Source of the DNA: Phallus indusiatus
Taxonomy: Eukaryota; Basidiomycota; Agaricomycetes; Phallales; Phallaceae
Reading direction: 5' to 3'
Length of the DNA stretch: 64,000 nucleotides
Assembly (NCBI GenBank): GCA_027605045.1
Contig: JAQFWX010000008.1
Coordinates: 1,116,001-1,180,000 of the forward strand
Shown piece by piece: positions 32,360-41,941 of the stretch (within the stretch, counting starts at the first letter, position 1; every line of letters starts with the position of its first letter). The position numbers were made by a program, and so were the translations under genes. The notes under the pieces are model-generated. The model saw nothing but the letters and a program-made list of their open reading frames with translations. It was not told the origin of the DNA and made no database searches.

Positions 32360-33984
32360 ACCTGGAGAGGGATCGTGTATATGGAATAAATCGATTTGGG
32401 TCGATACCATTTATACGTAACATTGTCCCAAAAGTTGAAAGCGCCTTATTGAACGAGGCTTGATTCATATAATAAACTAGCGCTTTCGTATGCAACAGCC
32501 AAGCGTTTATTTGTTCTGTGCCTCTCAAAGTGGAACCTTCTCGTGGGGCCTCTGGGAACGGCAGTATATGCTGATTAAAGGTATCTGCGCTGTATAAATG
32601 CGCGTGTGACCAAGAACTCGACCGCATGAGCTTTTTGGTCAAATGGTTAAACGCTTCTTCAAGACTAGATGTGTGGCTGAGAACACTGTCGCTCAATCTA
32701 TATTGAGCCATGAAAGGAAAGCAGTTAAGGTTTCGAGTATTGTTAAGTACGCATAAAATAATACATTAGCAAACAGCCTACACTCTCAAACCTGAACGTA
32801 CCACTCATTCAAAGCTTGCCAACAGCGTCCTTCACAGGTACCATGCCTAAACCCATCGCAGGAGACGTTTAAGCATTCCCGCCGCCAGTCCTTTTCGTCA
32901 GTCTTATCAGCCCTTGACATCATCGCGCTCAAGTATGAGGCACCCTAAATTCGCCAGTCTTCAACCTCAGTTCTCGCGATCAATATCGCGCGTCCACTTC
33001 ACCGTCTGCATCATTGAGATAATATGGAAATGGTAGGGTCCCTCCGGCCGGTCGTCGCATCAGCCAATTTGATACCTTCTGTGTTTCAAGGGGTTACGAA
33101 ATCTTGCAGAAAGGCTATTTGTGTGCGTGTGAAGTGTTACACCGATTATAGGACAGATTGATGTACAAATTGATGTACACATATCGACTCGGAATACTCT
33201 TGTTAGCATCAAACACAAACTTTATCACCTCTGGGTAGACGCAGTGGCTGCATTCGAAATGCGCTACTCTAGCCTAGTGCAGTGACTGACTGCCAGCCTC
33301 AGTGGGTTTGTGGACTGTGAACGAACTTAAGCCCAACTTAAGCCAGTATTAAAAAGTGTGTATAATTGAAGAGCAGACCTTTTAAACGCTCCATCGACGA
33401 TCATTGCTAGTACCGAGAACTTGAGTCGATCAGCAGAAAGCTCTTCTCTTCGCAACCCGGAAGACCAAATCACAAACGTTCATACTGCACAGTGATGGCG
33501 AAACGATCCCAGACATGGACTGTTTCGACCTTTTCAAGCCAACGAGACTGAATAGAAAACTGAATTGGGTCTGAACAGTGAACAAGGTCGAAACCACCTG
33601 AGCCCAGTTGAGCGTCTAGACTACAAAAACATTTCTCCTACGATGGAACGTGTTCAGTTTCGACCTCCATTACTACCTGAGAATCGCACAATCCGCAGCC
33701 CGGATTTCACACGAAATAGTAATGTTTGTACTACACTATACACAATCTTGGTGTCGCTGGCCGAGAAGATACACTGAGAAGACTATACTACCCGAGGCTG
33801 ATTCATTAATCGAACAGGAGAACATTCAGGCTTCTGTTTCTAAACTTTATCGTAGGTTTTTAAACCTTACTCTTCAAGCATCTAATGCTACTTTCTCGCA
33901 GAGAAAAATAAATCTGTTGTAAGGAGCACAGATAAATTTGGGTCACCGACCCTCCAAAACGCATATCCTCTCACAGGAAAGCAC
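32360..33984. other. Upstream region of copy E and spacer before the duplicated block
   Basis: ATCGAT at 32390-32395 and TCGATA at 32401 lie just upstream of copy E. A minus-strand open frame reaching 32711 has no recognisable domain and overlaps the copy E promoter, so it is not called. 32720-33780 shows nothing I can assign. From about 33790 the sequence matches 7240 onward. Confidence 0.45.
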
Positions 33985-35716
33985 ATTTTACCCGAAGGCA
34001 TTGTGCACATCTATCGACACACTCACAATTATAATCAAGACATTGTGATTTTTGTAAACGATCACGACCGGAGAGGAGAAGAGGAGGAGGAAAATAAAAA
34101 CACCTACTCTTCTCCTACAATTTTGCAACCCCACTGAAATTAGATTGCGTCGTCAAAGTGGAAGATTCAAAAGATGGAACGACATTTGAGGATAATTCGG
34201 CGATTCACAATTCATCCAACTTTTTTTATGGCTAACAGTTTGTCCCGTTTTTAGCGGTTCGTCGCCAAATCGCTCAATATTGCTGAAGTTCAGATCTAGG
34301 GACGACGCCATGCTCTTTTCACAAGAATACAATGGGCCGTCCGTTCAACGTCTTAGATCTTAGAGGTATGTGTGTCCATACATAAACAATTCAGTTGAAC
34401 GAGTTCAAAACACTTATATGCTCTTTCAAAGCCTAGTAAGATATGTCACGTACATAGTCAATGTGAAATCCATCGAAATTGAATTAAACGATGCCACGTC
34501 TCTCGCTATATCCCGTCTAGCCGCTGCTCAGAGCAATTTACATGAGCTCCCAATTGTCCAGTTTGTGAACTGATGAGCACGTCCGTTGCGGGACTTGTAG
34601 CCATACCCGTGTTCGCATACTTTTTATTGTATGTTTAACCAAGTAGGGAGAGAGCAGGTCCCACATACCTTAACCCTTCCCCGGACCTGCCGATCCAAGT
34701 TTCCATATTGGCCTACAAATGACCAGTGTACCAGTACTCTCAAACACGTCTTCCGGTGCATGGCAACAACAACAGCACAACGAACCGGTATCTACCACCG
34801 CCGCTGTTGACTCGCAAACGGACCTTCTCTATCCGTCCGCTTTGACCGTTATTCGACGTCTAATCTCTGGATTTGTCTGAGCGGGAACGTGGGCTGTGGA
34901 CGACACGATCGAGCCCACGCGCACGTGCACTACGAGCTGACGATGCCGATGCATTTGTACTCCCTCGATCTTGAAACACAGCGAACGCCGAGGTTGGGAT
35001 TACGCGGGTGATGGGTATGTGCATCAGTTGATTCAGAATAAGACGGATGGGAAATTTGTCGAGTTGTCTTCTGTTTCTGCCGTGTCAAAAACGATCGGGA
35101 GTGATGCAGGTGGATCGAGGTTAGGTCCCACGTCTGTTGATTTGATACACGCGGAGAAGATGAAAGCGATTGGAATTGAGCACTAGTACTCGTACCTGCT
35201 CACGCCGTAGTTGGATTCGCAGCGGGATTATTATGAGCAGCGAAAAGAGCCGTTTGGAGAACATGCTTATATCCGCGCGGGATCAGATTAATGTACTTGA
35301 GAAGGAGTTGATCAATCGGCTGAAGAAGGAAGAGGAAGAGCAGGTTGTAGGACGGCAGCGCGAGAAAAATGAGGATCGAGAAGCGGTATGAGAAGTTTGG
35401 GGAAGTTGCGAGAAGATTGGAGAGGGAGTTGAAGGAAAAAAAGAGGAAGAATTTGGAGAAGGTAAAGCAGAAAGCGAAGATTGCTGAGGTAGAGAGGAAG
35501 GAGACTGAGATGAGAGTTGGTGAGCTGGAGAAGTATGTGAGGGATTTGATGATTTATTTGGATGTGAAGGAAAGGATTTCTACTGCTGCTGCTGGAGATA
35601 GTGGCGACAGAAAGAGTAATAGTAGTGTGCTACAGGAGGCGACTGGTTGGATCTTTAGAGATTCGTGAGAGCTAGAATATTGCGAAGGGTATGAAGAAGA
35701 CTAGTAGAAACACGTA
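33985..35716 (+). pseudogene. BRAP2/ETP1-type RING ubiquitin ligase, degenerate copy 2
   Basis: This is the counterpart of the dead gene at 7410-9081. It keeps pieces the other lost, such as [20 protein letters not shown], and a longer uninterrupted coiled coil (35369-35668) with RRLERELKEKKRKNLEKVKQ and YVRDLMIYLDVKER. It is broken by frameshifts in the RING (near 34560), in the zinc finger (near 34880-34990), and by stops in the linker (after GIEH at 35183). The two copies decayed differently, so the block was probably duplicated when the gene was already damaged or shortly before. Confidence 0.7.
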
Positions 35717-36259
35717 ATTTTATATTGTATATTTTCAACAATACAGTGTATATATGGTCATATCAGTTTTTTTACCAAAAGACATTACCTTCTATTGTAC
35801 TATTACGCGCGTCACCTTTTTCTCTACGAGTGGGTTGGACGACTAAGAGACCTTTGTCAGTCAAAGGAACGGAGGCGACAATGCAGAGACGGATAGACTG
35901 GTTTCCGGGGTTGGTGCCGGGGAACTGGGAACGTCGTCCCAAAGCCAGTACATGTAGAAATGTTTCACGAATCTTGTAGTTGAATCGGACGGGGACGCAA
36001 AGCGTAATAGTAAACGCTGTAATATCTTGAATCCTGCTAAGAAATTTCAAGCACTGGAGACGAATTTTCTATTCTTTCAGAAACGATGCCGGACAATGGT
36101 GAAAAATCAAGTGACCCTACCCAACAGATCTTCCGTCGTTGATTAGTACTGATAAAAGAGAAGCGATAGAATAACTCTTCCTCAAGGAATTGAGAAAGGG
36201 TTGATGAAAACCGTTAGGGAATGAAAAAGAATCTGGCGAATTGGTGTAAAACTCCAACA

Positions 36260-36440
36260 GGCTACTAGTGTTCATGAAACGAACACGAACGAGGACCAAC
36301 AAAAGACCAACAGAGACCAGAGACACGAGAAGTCAACGAAAGACCAACGGATACCAATAAAAACCGACAAAAGGACGAATGACAGATGAGACCAATGAAG
36401 ACCAGCCGAAACGAAGCGAGAACTGCACAGGAAGTCCAGG
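36260..36440 (+). repeat. Purine-rich degenerate repeat with GACCAA units
   Basis: Around 36285-36410 the sequence repeats variants of AAAGACCAACAGA and GAGACCAGAG many times without a strict period. It has no counterpart in the left arm upstream of copy A. Confidence 0.5.
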
Positions 36441-36862
36441 CGAGAAGAACGGGACGCGATGTAGTTAATGAGTTGAACGGGCTGTTAAACTTGCGAAACG
36501 GCAAAATACTGAAGACGATATAAATTGTTGGAAATGATTGTATGCGCGGGTTCGTGAGGGTTTTCTTGAGCGATGATTAATCATTTATGATGAGGTTCGC
36601 GACCTCATCGACATCCGTTACCAATAGACCACAGAACCACGGTTTGTATGTAACTTATTAATGTTTTGACGTCAAGTTTTCGCGTTGCATCAAACGAAAT
36701 TCGCGTCTGACGCACCTCATTGGTTGTTGGCTTTGACCATGAGTGGCAGTGGTGGCGTGATTGACTCTGGCGCTAAGCGTGTGAACCGTTCCACTTTTCT
36801 ATTGGGACTTTAGCGTGAAGCATGAAGCTTCTTGACAAACATAGGACAAGCGCACGTTTGAC

Positions 36863-36885
36863 ACATATATAATATCGACACGAAT
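36863..36885 (+). promoter_or_regulatory. Likely core promoter of copy B (TATATAA box)
   Basis: ACACATATATAATATCGACA lies about 45-55 bases before the ATG at 36920. The matching place before copy A reads ACATAAATAATATCGACA. The location and sequence suit a TATA element followed by a conserved ATCGAC box. Confidence 0.5.
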
Positions 36886-36919
36886 TGATTCACCCCATAC
36901 TCACAATCCATCTCCAGCT

Positions 36920-39824
36920 ATGGTTTTGAAGAAGAAGAGGTCTCCTATCCCTCAGAATGAATACGAGCCATCAGTTTCGACCGCAGTATCTGTTATGCAG
37001 AACGAAACCGATTGGGTATCTAACGCATTCCGGGCTGTTGAATTAGCTAGTGCAGTAGGGGGTCTCCTACCATTCCCATATCTAAAAGGTGCAGCGGAGC
37101 TAGTCAAGGTTCTACTAAAGCCCGTCCAAGTGAGTCAGTCATTGTATCTCGACTTATGAGTACTGATAGAAAATTAGCAAATGCAACAAAACCAAGACAA
37201 TTATAAGGCTCTGACAATCAAAATCACGACTATATTCCAAATACTTCATGAGGAGACCAAGAAGAATCATGAAATCACGTCTGATTCATTCAACAACTTT
37301 GAGAAAGGTTGTGAAGAATTTTACAGGTGTGCAGTTCTGCTCATATAAGATACTTACGAGTCTGGATCCACTTAAACAGATGCGTACGAGACATCTCAAA
37401 CGATCTCAAGTCCTTCAATAAACCATATAAATCAAAGCTCCTTCGGAGATATTTCGCAGCTGACCGTGAAAAAGATTCATTGACACGATATCAAAGTCAG
37501 ATAGACGAGTGTCGGATCAATCTTATGGTGCGCACGAATATATTTGACACAGATCTTGGTTTCATTCCAGTCCTACATCTAGCTTAGGGGTGTGATACGT
37601 CTCCAAATAGGCAACAACACAGATGAGATGGACTCTGATGTAAGTCGAATTGCTTGTTCGCGTTCTGAAGTTTCCTGAAAGTGGCCAGTTCGAAAAAATT
37701 AAAGTGGGCGATCTAAACGTGCTCAAGAATAGCTCAAATGGACAAGTTGAACACTGGAAAGTCCAATGGAAAAAAGAGAGTCAAGCACGGATGGTCCACG
37801 TCTACAAAGGTCGGGATGCTATTTCCGTGCGTGATACAAAAAAATACTGCATTTCTTCGCTATATTCTTATACTTTACACAGAAATTTGAAAAAGAAAAA
37901 GAATGGTATTCGCGATATCGGTAATACACTCGTGTCTTGTGAAATGGTTATCAACGGTAGCTCATTCTTCGTGCAAGACATCGAAATGTGTTGCAGCTAT
38001 TCGGCATAATCAAGTCAAAAGAAAGCCTTGGCCTTGTCTTCACACACGATTGTTCGTTTATGTCACTTCACGAAATGAAAATCAAAGCTTACTATTATAT
38101 GTATATAGCGTGGTGTATTCCATTTGAACAATTCAATCCAAGATTCAGCGATGTATTAGGCCAGTACATAGATTTGCGCTATGCAGTGAGCTGCCACAAT
38201 ATTTGATGAAATTTCTTCCTCAAATACATCTCAGCAGTCGTCTTTTTGTGTGAGAACCGGCCACAATTCCGCCAAATGTTTGTATCTCACCGTTTGCCTT
38301 CTGCTTACAGGAAGGCTGTGACTACGTGGCAATGGGTATATCTCACCATGCTATTATATCTTGGAAGGATCTGCGATTCTCTCGCGATTTTATCGGTTTC
38401 AAAGACCGTGAGGATGGATATCGTGCCTCTCATTATGTGAACGTTCTAGACGGACGCGGGCTTGTTGTATTTGTTAGTTCATTTTTCTCATCCTCAAATG
38501 CATGAAAATTATTATTGTGAATTCATTCTTCAAAATCAGGAATGGTCGCCGAATATTCTCCAAGCCGTTCCTGCTACTCAGTGGCAGGGGTTGCGCATTA
38601 GCGCTTTGTCTGGAGAGGAGTCGACCAAGATTATGGAAAGAATAGACATGCTGCGTTTGTCCCCAAGATCGAATGTTCCTTTGGACCCCTCTATCTTATG
38701 GGATCTCTATGGTGCCATAGATGTCTTTATATGGAGGGACGTATCCGTACCAGCATATTCTGTTTACACCGGTGACATTTTATTAGCCGATAAACACAAC
38801 AATGTACTTGATGCTTCGAATGCAGCTATATTAGGGTCTATTTCATGTAAAGAACCATCATCATTGGACTGGTTTGTTCGTGATAAAATATCGCATACAA
38901 AAGTGATCGTCGAGGATTGTGGTGAACATTTCAGGTATAGCACATTCCCCATCATGTAGCGGCACTGAATATCACTTGAATGTTTTCAGGATTCGCGTTC
39001 CTGTAAATACAGCAGGCATTTCGGCAACCGACGATCTCCAGACAGTGGCGGTTGAATGTGATGTTACATATTCGGATCTTGCTTACTGGCAACGATTGAC
39101 TCGTGCATTTGGTAGTCAAATTGGCTGCTTACTTGCAAGAACCGATGGATTGCACGAGTCTTGTAAGATTTGCGCTCGTAAGGTTTGCATTGGTACGCCA
39201 ATTCCACTACTATCGTGTCATTGTTTAAGATGATTTTATCCAAACATATGGTCACTGTAGTTATTGGATTCTCGTGGCACATCCAAATTCCTTCCAGGCT
39301 TAGGTGTTCGGTTGGAACTTTTGAGTATAAAGAACTATATTTCTTTATTTCCAAACCGGCGGGGCACGATGAAATGCTGAATACATACTGGTCTCTTGAT
39401 CCTTCGGGATCCGAGAGACTATATTGTTCGGATATGGACACCCTCGGTTTCGACTCAAAATCATTCAGAATTCAAATTCGTCGAACCCTCCGTGTACTTA
39501 ATATTACTCATGCAGGGTTTGAGTATATCCAACATGCTCACGCCGTGTTGGGGATCGATCCAAACAGCGATGAAGCTGCTCGTATCTTAGGTCTTCCGTT
39601 AATATGTCCTATTCAATCTGAATCAGACAATGTTTCTGACGGTGAGCCTACTTGAGTCATAATTGATGCATCAATTTCTCACTTTTTCACAAGACTCTGA
39701 TCAAGATTCTGATAGCTCTGAGTCTTATCATACAGCAGAGGATGAAGGAGAGGATATTGAAGTAACGGACGGAGGGGGCAATGAAGCAGAGGATGAATCA
39801 GTCGACGCTCATGAGACTAAGTAA
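36920..39824 (+). CDS. MLKL-like helical / pseudokinase family, copy B (intact)
   Basis: Thirteen exons (36920-37129, 37178-37326, 37380-37527, 37583-37639, 37689-37826, 37883-37920, 37978-38185, 38235-38249, 38311-38472, 38540-38934, 38990-39177, 39261-39641, 39694-39824) give 739 residues with every junction in phase. Residues about 30-170 are helical, with SAVGGLLPFPYLKGAAELV, YKALTIKITTIFQILHEE and RRYFAADREKDSLTRYQSQI, like the N-terminal bundle of MLKL-type proteins. Residues about 189-320 look like a kinase N-lobe: VEHWKVQWKKES, MVHVYKGRDA, WYSRYRHRNVLQLFGI. No HRD, DFG or APE follows, so it is a pseudokinase. The remaining part holds TYWSLDPSGSERLY and DPNSDEAARILGLPL, known from expanded Agaricales families, then an acidic tail with SYHTAEDEGED. 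Exon 8 is a 15-base microexon (QSSFC). It is probably cytosolic; I see no signal peptide. Confidence 0.75.
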
Positions 39825-39989
39825 CACTTTTCACTAATATCAGATCTTACGAGGTGTTTACAATCGCTGGAGTCACATTTGCGACTAGTTCGAATTTGTT
39901 TTTATTTGGTTTTTCTTTTTATCTGAAATTATCTCTCCCTTTTAATTTTGTTTCAATACATGTGTTTTATCTCATCAATTAAACCATTG

Positions 39990-40920
39990 TAGGGAGAATA
40001 TTCTCATAGCCCGTGGTTTCATCACCGCCGTGAACCTTGAACCCTACACAGAGAAGTCTGCCAGTTAGCTCACGCCACCATCGTAGCCTGAACGCCTTTC
40101 GGATCGACCGACGCCAGATATACAAGATGCGCTGCATTGATCAACAAAATTGAACTCCATTCGCATTCTTGAACGATGGCAGACACGTATGCCTCTCTCT
40201 CATCGAGCTGGATGCCTGAATTCGGGTCGTGCCTGGTTTCAGTAATCTGAGATATCCAGCCATTCCTTTCAGCCGTGCAGACACATAATAAGAGACGTCT
40301 GTGAGATGAATCAGGCTATTTTCCTCCATGGTATTCTGCGCACATTAAAAATATAAGTATGCACTCGGATCGGCGTTGACGAAGGCGTTATGCACATACA
40401 ACGTCCGATTATGGCCTTCCGACATGTGCCCACCAAGCGTCAGCACTGTCAGTCGATTCAGTTTGCCAACCCTCTTGGGAGTATTGAATTTGTAGCTATA
40501 GGCATGGATCTTTAAAACCTGACATGCAACTCATCGCGGCACTTAGAGCGGGTTGCCCATTATAGTCACTATCGAATCTAATTGAAGGGTCCTGCAAGCG
40601 TAGCAGGACAAATTGGATGAATGGAGTTGAACGTTCATGGCTCCAACGACGTCTCAATTGAGAATCCCAGCGTCGTCATCGTCAGCCCAGGCGACATTAA
40701 CCTCCGAGGATGTGGGGCACAGAATCTCGAGGAGGCCGAAGCCAACGGAAAGTATACATACATGCATAGGCGATAGCGTTAGAGTCGGGTTCGTTACTTG
40801 TTTCTCCTGTGATGGCATAAATGTTGATGCCTCGTTCTTCGTAGAAGGGAACGTACTGCGCAATGTAGATCGTGTAGACTTGCTACCAGTCGCTGGAAGG
40901 GAAATTTGTGCTTCGTACAT
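39990..40920 (-). pseudogene. GH30 glycosidase relic beside copy B
   Basis: Read on the reverse strand, this matches the intact GH30 gene from the SGDWRQAY region (about 40900) through a NEPD-containing piece (about 40760) to the C-terminal SARLKGMAGYLRL block at about 40250 and a degenerate end near 39990. There are large internal deletions, including the part with the nucleophile Glu, and frame breaks. At its 5' side it abuts a fragment of a family gene (40946-41149), so the start of the GH30 gene was lost by rearrangement. It converges on copy B. Confidence 0.75.
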
Positions 40921-40945
40921 TGTACAAGAAGCCTTCTTCCCTGTC

Positions 40946-41149
40946 TCAGCACCGCTTGAGCAAAGCTATAACCAGGTCAGCAGCACCTTTCAGATACGGA
41001 AATGGCCAAAGCCCCCCCGCTGCACTAGCCAATTCGGCGATCCGAAAGGCATTAGATACCCAGTCAGTTTCATTCTGCATAACAGAAGTCGCGGTTGAGG
41101 TTGATTCCTTCTGAGGGCTAAGAGATCTTTTCTTCTTCCGAAAAACCAT
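40946..41149 (-). pseudogene. Orphan exon 1 of a seventh family copy
   Basis: The reverse strand encodes a full first exon (MVFRKKKRSLSPQKES, then SNAFRIAELASAAGGLWPFP and LKGAADLVIALLK) without any of the later exons. The sequence runs straight into the GH30 relic. Its neighbours are not family sequence, so it is a truncated leftover. Confidence 0.75.
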
Positions 41150-41559
41150 ACCCTGGAGACTGATTGTGTAGGCGCTGTGTATTTGTGGTGCGACACTGAC
41201 TATGGAGTACCACTTTTTATTGTGTCAAACGGGTGGTTTCCTATGCCAACTTGTTCATGTATCGGCTCTGAGAATGGCAGCATGTCATCCAATCGTGTAC
41301 TGCTCTTAGACTCGACCGCGCAAACATCTCGGTACTAGTTAGCGAAAAGGTTCTTCAAAATCGCGGGTGTGGCTGGTCCTGCCTACCATGTATGTCTCGC
41401 CTATATCAATGGTACGAACATGTTTATTTGCTTCTCGAAAGTCGACCGATGCGTTCAGCAATACAAAGTAACGCAGTTGCAGCATTTGGATGTTAAATGT
41501 TGATCGTTGATCGTTGAACGAACAGAAACTGAATGTGCCGATAGTCACGCTGACGCTCG
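41150..41559. other. Flank of the orphan exon 1
   Basis: No gene is supported. The part upstream of the orphan exon (toward 41300) resembles the upstream regions of other copies (a TGTTCATGTATCGGCTCTGAGAATGGCAG-like text comparable with 25170-25220). Confidence 0.4.
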
Positions 41560-41862
41560 GAATCCTAACTGGAGACTCCAAGGTTTGGGTTCAGGTCCCA
41601 GGCAACCAGCTCTGTAGAAAGGTGTAGCATTGTATGTGCGTTTGCGAAATGTAAACGGAGCATTCTCAATTCGGATTATCAACGCAGCGCATTGTGGAAA
41701 ATAGGTGTCGATTGAAGAGTGTTAAAGCTAAATAGGCCGGTGGTCTTGTACTTGACTGGTAATAACCATATTTTAAGCCGATTGACAGGTTTTTCTGTGC
41801 AAGGTTCAAAGTTCACGGCGACAGAGGAACCTCGGTCTATGAAGGTATCCTTGCTGCAATGA
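41560..41862 (+). pseudogene. GH30 glycosidase relic beside copy F
   Basis: Plus-strand match to the C-terminal 95 codons of the intact GH30 gene, with pieces corresponding to NVNGTVSIPIINAAHFG, the YLTDNNHN region and an end SMKVSLLQ before TGA at 41860. It has stops and frameshifts. It converges on copy F. Confidence 0.75.
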
Positions 41863-41941
41863 TTCAAGTAATAAGATGAAACATATATGTATAAAAGGGA
41901 AGATATCGTCCAATGTGAAGAGAACACCAAATAAACTTGAA

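Larger units (their letters stand above)
33790..40920 (+). repeat. Direct segmental duplication, right arm
   Basis: This arm repeats 7240-13620 in the same orientation: BRAP2-type pseudogene, family copy B, GH30 pseudogene on the reverse strand. It holds an extra stretch of roughly 0.5 kb before copy B and a longer GH30 relic than the left arm. Confidence 0.75.

Noticed and set aside
32331..32711. 126-codon minus-strand open frame upstream of copy E
   Set aside because: It overlaps the copy E promoter and exon 1, shows no domain, and the region is upstream flank shared in part with other copies.
40637..41098. 153-codon plus-strand open frame
   Set aside because: It is antisense to the GH30 relic and the orphan exon 1, both of which explain the sequence on the other strand.
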